A stretch of DNA of 64,000 nt. Source: Gemmatimonas aurantiaca (lineage in GTDB: Bacteria; Gemmatimonadota; Gemmatimonadetes; Gemmatimonadales; Gemmatimonadaceae). Each line of letters starts with the position of its first letter. Positions within the stretch are counted from its first letter, which is position 1. This document shows, in pieces, positions 48,321-57,263 of this stretch. A program made the translations under genes and the position numbers. Below the pieces are notes generated by a model, which was given only the letters and a program-made list of their open reading frames with translations, was not told the origin of the DNA and searched no databases. The stretch lies in NCBI RefSeq assembly GCF_037190085.1, contig NZ_JBBCJO010000005.1, positions 682,001 through 746,000 on the forward strand, given 5' to 3'.

Positions 48321-48326
48321 GCTGAT

Positions 48327-49319
48327 TCAGCTCCTCACGAACGCAGATGATGTAGGTCCTGCCGCTGTAGGTCCTGCTGTAAGTCCTGCCGTCGTTCCTG
48401 CTGCAATTGTTTCCTCGTGGGCCCGGTGCGTCCCCCGCCTCCGCCACCCGAGCCAGGCACCACCGCCCAGCACGAGCGCGGCCATGAGGCCGCCCTCCGG
48501 TCCCCAACTTCCGCCGGACAACCATGCCGGTCCGTCCAGGACCGTCCGATACCCCGGCGCCGAAAACGGTTGTCCGCTGACGGCCACATGCAGCACGGCC
48601 GCCATGATCCAGTTCCACGCGAGATGCGCCAGCCATGCCGCCGGCACGCCCGCCTGTTCACGCAAACGCACCAGACACCAGCCGGCGAGCATCACGATCA
48701 GCGTCGTGCGCACGCCCGCACCGGGGTTCATGATATGCACCGCCCCGAACGCCACGCTCGATGCCCAGCGCGCCACCTGTGCGCCGGCCGCATCCCGCGC
48801 CACCGCATGCAGAAATCCGCGAAACGCCAGCTCCTCCCACAACGCAGCCGGCGCCAACAGCACCAGCAGCCGTACCGCCGCGCCTCCCCACGAATCGCCA
48901 ACGGGGGCATCGGTCAACGCCGGCACCGCTTCGAAACGCAGCGCGCCCATCATCCAGAGTGGCACCACGGTGAGGCCAATGGCCGCCGTGCCCAGAGCAA
49001 GACCAAGCCCCAACCGTCGCCACTGCCATGTGGACGCGTCCAATCCCAGCCACGTCGCGATCCGGGGTTGCTCCCACGGCCTGACCCCGAACATCTCCGG
49101 CGTCCCGATCGGGGCGACGACATGGAAACCCGCCCAGCACCCACCCAGCACGCCGGCGAGCGTGGTCCAGGGATACAGTGGCACCGGTTCGCCGATCGTT
49201 CGCGACACCCACATCGCCAACGGCCCCGCGAGCGACTCCGTGATCCCCTGCACGAGGATCCAGCCCACGGCGAACGCCGCGAGTTGAACGAAGACGCGCG
49301 CGGGGCGCGATGTGGTCAA
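48327..49319 (-). CDS. CPBP-family intramembrane glutamic endopeptidase
   Basis: About 330 residues with several membrane helices. The three CPBP/Abi (Rce1-like) motifs are present: EExxxR in WEELAFRG, FxxxH in FGAVHIMN and HxxxN in HLAWNWIM. Such proteins cleave prenylated or other membrane substrates, or serve in bacteriocin immunity. The gene sits between thiolase and 3-hydroxybutyryl-CoA dehydrogenase, eight and six bases away, which is an unexpected place. I use the TTG at 49319 because it directly follows the thiolase stop; an ATG at 49361 would overlap that gene. The C-terminal ~25 residues come from a short degenerate DNA repeat (Ala/Gly/Thr/Pro-rich). Confidence 0.85.
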   Translation of the reverse strand: MTTSRPARVFVQLAAFAVGWILVQGITESLAGPLAMWVSRTIGEPVPLYPWTTLAGVLGGCWAGFHVVAPIGTPEMFGVRPWEQPRIATWLGLDASTWQWRRLGLGLALGTAAIGLTVVPLWMMGALRFEAVPALTDAPVGDSWGGAAVRLLVLLAPAALWEELAFRGFLHAVARDAAGAQVARWASSVAFGAVHIMNPGAGVRTTLIVMLAGWCLVRLREQAGVPAAWLAHLAWNWIMAAVLHVAVSGQPFSAPGYRTVLDGPAWLSGGSWGPEGGLMAALVLGGGAWLGWRRRGTHRAHEETIAAGTTAGLTAGPTAAGPTSSAFVRS

Positions 49320-49326
49320 CGATGAC

Positions 49327-50538
49327 TCAGGAAACGCGTTCCACCGACAGCGCCACGGCATCACCGCCGCCGAGGCACAGTGTGGCGATGCCCGTGCGGG
49401 CATTCCGGTCGGCCAGCGCATGCAGCAGCGTGACGAGCACGCGTGTGCCGCTGGCGCCCAACGGATGTCCCAGTGCGATCGCGCCCCCATGCACGTTGAC
49501 GCGGCTCGCGTCGACGCCGAGGCCGCGCGCATCGGCCAGCGACTGACTGGCGAACGCTTCGTTGGCTTCGATGAGATCGTAGTCGCCGATGGTGGTGCCC
49601 TGCTTGGCCATCAGATTCTTCACCGCCGTGATCGGGGCGAAGAACAAGTCGCGCGGATCGCCGGCGCCGGTGGCATAGCCGGTGATGCGGGCGAGGATCG
49701 GCAGGTTGTGTTCGCGGGCATACGCCTCGCTGGTCACGACCACCGCAGCGGCACCATCGTTGAGCGTGGAGGCATTGCCCGCCGTCACCGACAGCGCCGT
49801 GTTGTCGCCGCCCTTGCTCGGGAACGCCGGACGCAGCTTGCCCAGGGAATCGACCGTGGTGTCGGCGCGCGGTCCTTCGTCGGTGTCGACGATGGTCGGT
49901 CCCTTCTTGCCGGGAATTTCGACGGGGACGATTTCCGCCGTGAACTTGCCGGCCTGCTGCGCGGCGACGGCCTTCTGGTGGGATGCCGCCGCGAAGGCAT
50001 CCTGATCCTCGCGCGAGATCTGGGCCTTGCTCGCCGTGTATTCGGCGTGGGTGCCCATGTGCACACCGTACGTGCCGCACCACAGGCCGTCCTTGATCAT
50101 GCCGTCGACCATGGACTGATCGCCGATCTTCACCCCGCCGCGCATGCCGTACACGTAGTGCGGGGCGTTGCTCATGCTCTCCTGCCCCCCGGCGATGATG
50201 ACCTGCGCGTCACCGGCCTTGATGGCCTGCGCGGCCAGCATCACGGCCTTGAGGCCGGAGCCGCACACCTTGTTCACCGTCAGCGCCGATGCCGTGGCGG
50301 GCACACCGGCTTTGAGCATGGCCTGACGCGCGGGCGCCTGTCCCGTGCCGCCCTGCAGCACGTGGCCCATGATCACTTCCTGCACGTCATTGGCGTCGAC
50401 GCCGCTGCGTTGCAGAGCGGCCTTGATCGCGATGGCGCCGAGTTCGGGCGCGGACAGGGAGGCAAGGCCTCCAAGGTACCGTCCGACGGGGGTGCGGGCG
50501 GCACCAACGATCACAGGCTGACGGGAAAGGTCGGTCAT
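49327..50538 (-). CDS. Acetyl-CoA C-acetyltransferase (thiolase)
   Basis: 403 residues. Condensation/cleavage of acetoacetyl-CoA or 3-oxoacyl-CoA. The two active cysteines are in NKVCGSGLKAV and CLGGGDAVAL; the catalytic His is in NVHGGAIALGHPLGASG; NEAFA is present. Start ATG at 50538; a GTG at 50562 is the alternative. It is the first gene of the operon that runs to glyA. Because 3-hydroxybutyryl-CoA dehydrogenase is nearby, the pair could also supply polyhydroxybutyrate or butyrate routes, but no PHB synthase is seen. Confidence 0.95.
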   Translation of the reverse strand: MTDLSRQPVIVGAARTPVGRYLGGLASLSAPELGAIAIKAALQRSGVDANDVQEVIMGHVLQGGTGQAPARQAMLKAGVPATASALTVNKVCGSGLKAVMLAAQAIKAGDAQVIIAGGQESMSNAPHYVYGMRGGVKIGDQSMVDGMIKDGLWCGTYGVHMGTHAEYTASKAQISREDQDAFAAASHQKAVAAQQAGKFTAEIVPVEIPGKKGPTIVDTDEGPRADTTVDSLGKLRPAFPSKGGDNTALSVTAGNASTLNDGAAAVVVTSEAYAREHNLPILARITGYATGAGDPRDLFFAPITAVKNLMAKQGTTIGDYDLIEANEAFASQSLADARGLGVDASRVNVHGGAIALGHPLGASGTRVLVTLLHALADRNARTGIATLCLGGGDAVALSVERVS

Positions 50539-50667
50539 GTCGGGGCTGGAGAAGTGGAACACCAGTGGGTCACCAGTGGAACAGCCTCAGAAATTAACTA
50601 ATCGCGACGGCCGGGAGTGCCCGTGTCTCCCGCCGGCCCCGCTTCCGGCCGTGTCGCTTACAGAAAC

Positions 50668-50688
50668 AGGGCGGTCATCGACCGCCCT
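50668..50688 (-). terminator. Intrinsic terminator after the creatininase-like gene
   Basis: Perfect nine-base stem AGGGCGGTC/GACCGCCCT with a three-base loop, followed on the minus strand by GTTTCTG. It lies 40 bases after the stop at 50729. The rest of 50539-50728 shows no gene. Confidence 0.8.
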
Positions 50689-50728
50689 GCTCCACTGGTC
50701 CCACTGCCTCCGTCCCCGACGTGGACGA

Positions 50729-51595
50729 TCAGGAGCCCAGCAGGGCGCGGATCTGCCGGACGCCGTAGTCGACCTTCATGTCGAAGATCTTCTTGCCCAA
50801 TTCCTTGGTGCTCTTCCGCGCGTCGCCGGTGATGCCGTTGTTCTTGCGCGGCACATTCGGATCGGGACGCTGGCCGCGCGGCAGAATGGGATCCCCTTCG
50901 GCGTTGGGCAGTTCCTTGAGCCGCACCCAGTCGGCGCCGCCAAGGTAGAGCATTTCCGATGTGTCGATGATGCTGGCGTGGCCGCCGCCGGAAAGTTTCT
51001 GCTCGTCGAGCCACTTGCTGAAGTCGTCGTTGGCCTTGCTGTACACTTCGTCGCAGTACACCACCTTGATGCCCTGGGCCGCGTACTTCTCGCTCAGCTT
51101 CTTCGCGACATCGACATAGGTGTTGGGCTGTCCGCCGCCATGGTCACCCATCAGCACGACGTTCCGGAAGCCCGTGGTGATGGCCTGCTCACTGATACGC
51201 TCGAGGATGGCCGCGAGCAGATCGGGGGTGAGCCCGATGGTCCCCGGCAGCGTGGCGCTGGCGTTGTTGGGCGTGTACGGAAGCACCGGCATCGCGATCG
51301 CATTCCCCAGCTTCAGCGCGATGGCCTTCACCGTGGCCTTGCCCATCAGATTGTGTCCGCCGTTCACGTTCTGCGGACCCCGCTGCTCGGTGCCGCCGGT
51401 GTAGAACAGCGCCGTCGTCTTGCCGCTGGCCAGGGCCTGCTTCACCTCGGGCCACGTCATCATCTCGAATTCGACGTTGGGTTCCTTCGACGCACGTTGG
51501 GCGTGCAACACCGCGGGCGTGCTCGTTACCGCAGTCGCCAGGACCGTGGAGAGGGCGAAGGCGTGACGGGCGAAGCGATGGGAGAGTTGGTGCAT
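50729..51595 (-). CDS. Secreted creatininase-family amidohydrolase-like protein with altered metal site
   Basis: 288 residues. Signal peptide (cleavage near LHAQ), then a creatininase fold with FYTGGTEQRGPQNVNGGHN and GDHGGGQPN. The usual first motif is G-x-x-E-x-H-G-P-H...D; here Glu70 is kept, but His becomes Arg72, and the Asp nine residues later becomes His81. His152 in GDHGG is kept. So the two-metal centre must be changed or absent. Family members hydrolyse cyclic amides or N-formyl groups; the secreted location and changed ligands mean the reaction cannot be predicted. The start at 51595 gives the best signal; the gene is divergent from the plug-domain gene at 51887. Confidence 0.82.
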   Translation of the reverse strand: MHQLSHRFARHAFALSTVLATAVTSTPAVLHAQRASKEPNVEFEMMTWPEVKQALASGKTTALFYTGGTEQRGPQNVNGGHNLMGKATVKAIALKLGNAIAMPVLPYTPNNASATLPGTIGLTPDLLAAILERISEQAITTGFRNVVLMGDHGGGQPNTYVDVAKKLSEKYAAQGIKVVYCDEVYSKANDDFSKWLDEQKLSGGGHASIIDTSEMLYLGGADWVRLKELPNAEGDPILPRGQRPDPNVPRKNNGITGDARKSTKELGKKIFDMKVDYGVRQIRALLGS

Positions 51596-51886
51596 TGGAT
51601 GATCGGGGCGCCTGGGTGGGAGAGGCGGGATCTGCGTGCCATACATGGCATGATCCAGTACGCACGAGCGGCGGGAGACCGTTGCGACCGATCTCCTTCT
51701 CCGCAATTCTTTGCCAGTCCGTGGCATGCGGAGCCGTTCCAGGGCGTGTCACGGGTGCCTGATGGCGGATCCGGGGCGTAAACTTCGGGTATGCGCCACC
51801 GTCGGTGTTTCCGGGTGGATCCGGCGAGAGGTTCGATCGCCGGCGCATCATTCGAGCTTCTCCGTCGAGTGTCTTGCACGGGTGCC

Positions 51887-53419
51887 ATGCAGACGATCCA
51901 GATCAGACTTCTCCTCCGCGGCGCCGTGCGCGCCCTCATGACGGCCGCCCTGCTGACGCCGGTCGCCACGATCGACGCACAGGTGAAAAAACCGCCCGTT
52001 CCACCGAAAGAAACGCCGGTGGTGCCGCCCAAGCCGGTGATGCCGGCGCCGTCCGCCACCGCGCCACTCACGCGGGCCCTGGCCACGGTCAGTGGCCTGG
52101 TGTTCGACAGCCTCGCATTCGCGCCGCTGAGTGGGGCCACGGTGCAGTTCGTTTCGGCCAGCGATCCGTCCAGGATCCGTTCCGCCACCGCCGATTCGGC
52201 GGGCTATTACACCCTGGACTCCCTGCCGGTGGGGATCTATCTGGTGGGCCTCGTCCACAGTCAGATCGACCGTCTCGGGCTCGATGGTCTCGCCGTGCCG
52301 GTCAACATCGCGTCCAGCGGCAATGTGGAGCTGCCGCTCGGCCTCCCGTCGGCGCAGACCTACCGGGCCACCAAGTGCCGCGATCAGGGTCCGGGGATGC
52401 CGACGGGGCTGTTCGTCGGTCAGGTGCGTTCGGCGCGTGGCCAGTCGCTGGGCGGCCCGGCGCGGGTGCGCGTGCAGTACACGGAAACCAACGTGGGGCC
52501 CAGTGGCGTGGAACGCCGACGTCCATTGCGCACCACGGACGCGTCGCCCACCGGCGCCTTCGTCATCTGCGGACTGCCGCCCGACGCCATGCTCACCACC
52601 CGCGCCTACGCCGGCAACGATTCGAGCGGGGTGGTGGAACTGCAGGTGCCCACCAATGGTGTGCTGATCCGCGACATGTACATCGGTCAGGCGGAACGGG
52701 TGGTCGCCCGCAGCGGTGGCGCGTCGACCACGCTGCTGCGCGGTGACGGCAAACTGCGCGGCGTGGTGCGTGACACCGCCGGGCGGCCGCTCATGGGCGC
52801 CCGGCTATCGATGCCCGGCAATGGCGCGGAGGGTGCCGCCACCGGCGGTGGGCAATTCCAGCTCGACAGCCTGCCTGGCGGCACCTGGATGCTCGAGGCG
52901 CGCGCCGTCGGATTCCAGCCGCGCCGGGTAGCCGTGGACGTGGTCGACCACACGATCGCCATGACCGAAATCTCCCTCGACGCAGTCACACCCACGGTGG
53001 ACACCGTGAAAGTGCAGGCCGACAAGTGGAGCGGTCAGATGGCGGCCTTCGAACAGCGCCGCAAACTCGGGTTCGGACACTTCTACGACGAGTCCTACCT
53101 CGAGCAGCGCAACGCGCGCACGATCGCCGATGTGCTGCGCTCCACCCCGGGCGTGAGCATCAACCCGGGTCAGAACAGCCGCGATCAGGTCACCATGCGC
53201 GGTACGACCGGCACGGGCAAGTGCATTCCCGCCCTGTTCGTGAACGGCGTGAACACGCCGGCCACCAACGGGGTGATCGACGACGTCGTGAACCAGACCG
53301 AAGTCCGCGCGATGGAAGTGTACACGGGCACCGGCAGCACCCCCATCGAATTCCAGACCCGCAACGGATGTGGGTCGATCGTGATCTGGACGGGAGCAAG
53401 GAGACAGCCGGCCAGATAG
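51887..53419 (+). CDS. Secreted multi-domain carboxypeptidase-regulatory-like protein with TonB-plug-like tail
   Basis: 510 residues. Signal peptide (cleavage near IDAQ), a Pro/Lys-rich linker, two to three carboxypeptidase-regulatory beta-sandwiches (ATVSGLVFDSLAFAPLSGA; LRGVVRDTAGRPLMGARL) and a C-terminal plug-like domain (RNARTIADVLRSTPGVSI, RDQVTMRGTTG, NGCGSIVIWTG) but no barrel. It matches the layout of the product at 97-2037, including the last Cys-Gly-x-Ile-x-x-Trp motif. A role with a separate barrel or in surface binding is inference. The ATG at 51887 was chosen for the signal peptide. The inverted minisatellite starts 17 bases after its stop. Confidence 0.77.
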   Translation: MQTIQIRLLLRGAVRALMTAALLTPVATIDAQVKKPPVPPKETPVVPPKPVMPAPSATAPLTRALATVSGLVFDSLAFAPLSGATVQFVSASDPSRIRSATADSAGYYTLDSLPVGIYLVGLVHSQIDRLGLDGLAVPVNIASSGNVELPLGLPSAQTYRATKCRDQGPGMPTGLFVGQVRSARGQSLGGPARVRVQYTETNVGPSGVERRRPLRTTDASPTGAFVICGLPPDAMLTTRAYAGNDSSGVVELQVPTNGVLIRDMYIGQAERVVARSGGASTTLLRGDGKLRGVVRDTAGRPLMGARLSMPGNGAEGAATGGGQFQLDSLPGGTWMLEARAVGFQPRRVAVDVVDHTIAMTEISLDAVTPTVDTVKVQADKWSGQMAAFEQRRKLGFGHFYDESYLEQRNARTIADVLRSTPGVSINPGQNSRDQVTMRGTTGTGKCIPALFVNGVNTPATNGVIDDVVNQTEVRAMEVYTGTGSTPIEFQTRNGCGSIVIWTGARRQPAR

Positions 53420-53435
53420 GTGGGGGCGGGGAACA

Positions 53436-53754
53436 CGGGGGCTGGAACTACGGGGGCTGGACCTACGGGGGCTGGACCTACGGGAGCTGGACCCACGGGA
53501 GCTGGGGAAACGGGAGCTAGAAGAACGGAAGCTGGACCTACGGGACTGCGACCACGGGGGCTGGACCAACGGACTTGACGGAATTTCCCGTCGTCTGCCC
53601 GTGGTTCCAGCCCCCGTCGTACGGTGGTTCCCCGTAGGTCCAGCCCCCGTAGGTCCCAGCTCCCGTTTTTCCAGCTCCCGTAGGTCTAGCTCCCGTAGGT
53701 CTAGCTCCCGTTCTTCTAGCTCCCGTTCCCCCAGCCCCCGTAGTTCCAGCAACC
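53436..53754. repeat. Pair of inverted 15-bp minisatellite arrays
   Basis: Left array (53436-53569): nine units of about 15 bases, typically CGGGGGCTGGACCTA, with variants. Right array (53601-53754): about ten units of the reverse complement type GTAGGTCCAGCCCCC. A 31-base centre (53570-53600) with a near-palindrome GACGGAATTTCCCGTC separates them. Unit lengths stay 14-16 except one of 18. The arrays lie between convergent genes (plug-domain gene, GGDEF gene) and could fold into a long imperfect cruciform or RNA hairpin, perhaps a bidirectional terminator. Short reading frames in it only reflect the repeat (Gly-Ala-Gly-Pro-Thr type) and are not genes. The rest of 53420-53790 holds nothing else. 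Confidence 0.9.
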
Positions 53755-53790
53755 GTAGTTCCTCCCAACCCGGCCCCCCACAGAGGACTC

Positions 53791-55038
53791 TCAGTCGTCG
53801 TACCCTACCACCAGGTTCCTTCCCGCTTGCCTCGCCCGTTCCACGGCCGTGCCGGCGGTGGACAGCAGACCATCCACGCTCGTGATCGATTCGGTCACGT
53901 CGGCCACGCCGATGGAGAGCGTCGCCCGCACGGCCTGGTAGTCGCCGCCGAACACATGACGCTGCATGCGTTCGCGGATACGCTCGGCCAGCACCAGACC
54001 GCCGCTCAGTTCCGTGCTCGGCAGCAGCACGGCAAACGCTTCGCCGCCCACACGACCCACCACGTCCGTGGTACGCGACTCCTGTCGTCCCACCCAGGCG
54101 ATGGCGCGCAACCACTCGTTGCCGAACCCCTCGCCGTACTGCTCCACGAGTTCGCGGAAATGATCGGGGTCGATCAGCAGCATGGTGAGCGGCTGGCCGT
54201 AACGACGTGCGCGGGCCACTTCCGACTGCGCGACATCGAAGAAGGCCCGGCGCGCAAACACTCCCGTGAGGTAGTCGGTGTTGCTCGACGCGTCGTCGCG
54301 CAACTGCTCTTCGAGTTTGCGCCGCTCCGAGACATCGCGCGTGATCACCGAGAAGCCCACCGTCTCGCCGGACGCATCGCGCAGCGCCGTGACCACCGTG
54401 CTGGCCCAGAACGTCGTGCCGTCCTGACGCTGCCGGTGCCCCTCTTCTTCGCACCAGCCGTTGCGCGCCGCGAGTGAGAGCGTGTCGGTGAGGTACCCCT
54501 CGCCGGCCTGCTCCGGAGCCACCAGCGCCGTCATGCTCTGACCGATGATGCCCGACGCCGCCCACTGATGCACCCGTTCGGCGGCCACGCTCCAGCTGTC
54601 GATGAGCCCGTCACGATCGAGCGTGTAGAACGCATAGTCGTGCACCGCCTCTTCCACGGCGCGCTGCCGCTGCTCCAGACGCGACACCGCACCCCGTGCA
54701 GCGGCGAGCCCCGAGGCATCGGTGGCCACCGCGACGATCCGCCCGGTGGCCACTTTCACCAGCGACAGGAACACACCCAGCTGCTGGCCCGGCGCCAGCA
54801 GTTCCATGTTGTCCACCACCACACCGCGCGGGCCGTCGAATCCCCGCACCCGGGCCGCGAGATCCGGCGCCACGCCACTCAGCGCGGTGAACAGATCGTC
54901 GAGCGTCCCGGTGCGGGTGAAAGGCGTGAGCAACCGTCGCGCCGCCAGATTGGCCACCTCCACCGTACCGTCCTCGTCCACTTCGACGATGCCGACCGGT
55001 GAGAGCAGAAACAGATCGAGCAGCGCCTCCGGCGTCAC
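53791..55038 (-). CDS. PAS-GGDEF protein with degenerate GGEAF active site
   Basis: 415 residues. PAS-like domains at about 1-110 and 125-240 (DVSERRKLEEQLRDDASSN as the linker helix), then a GGDEF domain. The metal Asp is kept in LIDPDHF (Asp290), but the usual N-D-x-x-G-H after it reads LVEQYGEGFG, and the signature is GGEAF (331-335) instead of GG(D/E)EF, so the second acidic residue is lost. It probably cannot make cyclic di-GMP and may be a binding or scaffold protein; this is inference from the family's known residues. No membrane segment. The ATG overlaps the thrS stop (ATGA). Confidence 0.88.
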   Translation of the reverse strand: MTPEALLDLFLLSPVGIVEVDEDGTVEVANLAARRLLTPFTRTGTLDDLFTALSGVAPDLAARVRGFDGPRGVVVDNMELLAPGQQLGVFLSLVKVATGRIVAVATDASGLAAARGAVSRLEQRQRAVEEAVHDYAFYTLDRDGLIDSWSVAAERVHQWAASGIIGQSMTALVAPEQAGEGYLTDTLSLAARNGWCEEEGHRQRQDGTTFWASTVVTALRDASGETVGFSVITRDVSERRKLEEQLRDDASSNTDYLTGVFARRAFFDVAQSEVARARRYGQPLTMLLIDPDHFRELVEQYGEGFGNEWLRAIAWVGRQESRTTDVVGRVGGEAFAVLLPSTELSGGLVLAERIRERMQRHVFGGDYQAVRATLSIGVADVTESITSVDGLLSTAGTAVERARQAGRNLVVGYDD

Positions 55039-57065
55039 GCCCCGGCCTCCGCCGTCGCACCGTTCGCGTCAGCCGTCGCGGCCGCATTCGCCGCGCCGCC
55101 CGACGCCGGCACGAGCGCCCGCGTGCGCACCTCGTCGAGCACCCGCGCGATGAACGCGTCCGTCGTGAGGATCTCCTGTTTCTTCCCCGCCCCGCGGGTG
55201 CGCAGCGCCACCGTGTTCTCGTCGGCTTCGCGCCGTCCGATGACACACATGTACGGGATCTTCTCCACTTCGCCTTCGCGCACCCGGTAGTTCAGCGTTT
55301 CGTTGCGCGCATCGAGCGTGGCCCGGATGCCCGCCGCCTTCATGCGATCCACCAGGGCCTGCGCGTGTGCGTTGAAGTCGATGGCGATCGGGATCACGCG
55401 CACCTGCTCCGGTGAGAGCCACACCGGAAACGCGCCCGCGAAGTGTTCGATCAGAATGGCGATGAACCGCTCGAACGATCCGCTCACCGCGCGGTGGATG
55501 ACCACCGGACGATGCGGCGCGTTGTCCTCACCCGTGTAGGTGAGATCGAAACGCTCTGGTGCGTTGTAGTCCAGCTGGATCGTGCCGAGCTGCCAGGCGC
55601 GTCCGATGGAGTCGGTGACATCGAAGTCGATCTTGGGACCGTAGAACGCCCCGTCGCCCTCCTTCATCTCGTACGGACGCCCCGTGGCTTCGAGTGCGGC
55701 GCGCAATCCCGCCTCGGCACGATCCCACAACTCGTCACTGCCGATGCGCTGCTCCGGACGTGTGGCGAACTTGAGCTTCGCCGTGAGACCGAACGTGTCG
55801 TAGTGGCCGAGGATGAAGTCGAGAAGGAAGTGCACCTCGCTCGCGATCTGGTCTTCGCGCAGGAAGACATGGCAGTCGTCCTGGGAGAACTGACGCACGC
55901 GCGTGAGTCCCGACAACGCCCCAGAAATCTCGTTGCGGTGCAGCACATCGAACGTCACGTACCGCACCGGCAGTTCGCGGTACGAATGTTTGTGCGAGCC
56001 GAAGAGCACGTAGTGCGACGGGCAGTTCATCGGCTTGAGCGACATGTCGTGCTCCCCCGTCTCGTTGTCGAGCACGAGGAACATGTTCTCCTTGTACTTG
56101 CCCCAGTGCCCCGACTGCTCCCACAGCATCTTGTTGTACAGCAGGGGCGTCTTCACCTCCAGGAACGCCTCCTGCTGACGCTCGCGCACGAAGGCTTCGA
56201 GCGTGTTGTACAACGTCGTGCCCTTCGGCGTCCAGAACGCGGCGCCCGGCGCGTGCGGGAAGAGCTGGAACAGGCCCAGCGATTTCCCGAGCACCCGGTG
56301 ATCGCGCTTCTTCGCCTCCTCGAGATTGTGCAGGTGCTGCTCGAGTTCGTCCTTCTTGAAGAAGGCCGTGGCGTAGATGCGCTGCAGCATCTGACGCTTC
56401 ACGTCGCCGCGCCAGTACGCGCCCGCCGTGTTGAGCAGCTTGAAGTGCTTGAGATACGACGTGTCCGGCACGTGCGGACCGCGGCACAGATCGATGAACG
56501 GACCGTCGGTGTACGTGGAGATGATCTCGTCGGTGCCGTCGAAATCGGCCAGACGTTCCAGCTTGAGCGGATCGTCCACGAACAGCTTCTTCGCCTCTTC
56601 CACCGACACTTCCGCACGGACGAACGGATACTTCTCGGCCACGACCTTCTTCATCTCCGCCTCGAACGCCGCGAGATCCTCGGGCGTGAACGGCTTGTCG
56701 ACTTCGAAGTCGTAGTAGAAGCCATCGTCGATGGCCGGACCGAACCCGATCTTCGCATCGGGGCGCAGGCGACGCACCGCCGTGGCCAGGATGTGCGCGC
56801 CCGAGTGGCGCAGCACGGCCAGCGCACGCGGGTCCTTGTCGGTGATGACCACGAACGCGCCCGACGTGCGCAGCGGCGTCATGAGGTCCTGCACCTCGCC
56901 ATCCACGGCCACCGCCAGCGACGCCTGCAGCAGCCGGGTGCCGATCGTCGCCACCACGTCCCGCGCCAGGGTGCCGGCGGGCACCTCGCGCGTGGAACCA
57001 TCGGGGAGCGTGAGGACAATCAGAGCGTTGTCGGCGGGCACTGCGGAGGACGGACCGGCGATCAT
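55035..57065 (-). CDS. thrS: Threonyl-tRNA synthetase
   Basis: 676 residues. N-terminal TGS domain (LTLPDGSTREVPAGTL), editing domain with HSGAHILATAVRRL, class II catalytic core (zinc Cys in MNCPSHY; TRVRQFSQDDCHVF; the final class II motif 3 is PVVIHRAVSGSFERFI), and an anticodon-binding domain ending near KKQEILTTDAFI. A ~35-residue Ala-rich tail is extra. The ATG at 57065 is preferred over a TTG at 57074. The downstream GGDEF-like gene starts inside its stop. No T-box leader is seen upstream, as expected outside Gram-positives. Confidence 0.97.
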   Translation of the reverse strand: MIAGPSSAVPADNALIVLTLPDGSTREVPAGTLARDVVATIGTRLLQASLAVAVDGEVQDLMTPLRTSGAFVVITDKDPRALAVLRHSGAHILATAVRRLRPDAKIGFGPAIDDGFYYDFEVDKPFTPEDLAAFEAEMKKVVAEKYPFVRAEVSVEEAKKLFVDDPLKLERLADFDGTDEIISTYTDGPFIDLCRGPHVPDTSYLKHFKLLNTAGAYWRGDVKRQMLQRIYATAFFKKDELEQHLHNLEEAKKRDHRVLGKSLGLFQLFPHAPGAAFWTPKGTTLYNTLEAFVRERQQEAFLEVKTPLLYNKMLWEQSGHWGKYKENMFLVLDNETGEHDMSLKPMNCPSHYVLFGSHKHSYRELPVRYVTFDVLHRNEISGALSGLTRVRQFSQDDCHVFLREDQIASEVHFLLDFILGHYDTFGLTAKLKFATRPEQRIGSDELWDRAEAGLRAALEATGRPYEMKEGDGAFYGPKIDFDVTDSIGRAWQLGTIQLDYNAPERFDLTYTGEDNAPHRPVVIHRAVSGSFERFIAILIEHFAGAFPVWLSPEQVRVIPIAIDFNAHAQALVDRMKAAGIRATLDARNETLNYRVREGEVEKIPYMCVIGRREADENTVALRTRGAGKKQEILTTDAFIARVLDEVRTRALVPASGGAANAAATADANGATAEAGA

Positions 57066-57263
57066 CGGAACCAACGGAGTTGGGGACAGTGAGGGGGACA
57101 GCGAACATGCGGGCGCAGGGCGCGGATACCCGATCCGCCCACCCGGCGCGCTCCCTTCACGGGGACGCTGAAGTTATCCTTCGACAGCGAGTTACGCCAA
57201 GCTGGACACCGTCGTGCCAGACATGGACGAGACATGTGGCCGGAATCAGGAGACAGGTCCGAG

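Noticed and set aside
53436..53754. CRISPR array
   Set aside because: Units are 15 bases, contiguous, with no spacers, and no cas genes are near.
53538..53768. Small Gly-Ala-Thr-rich frames in the inverted repeat region
   Set aside because: They follow the 15-base repeat in any frame and on both strands, so they are not evidence of a gene.
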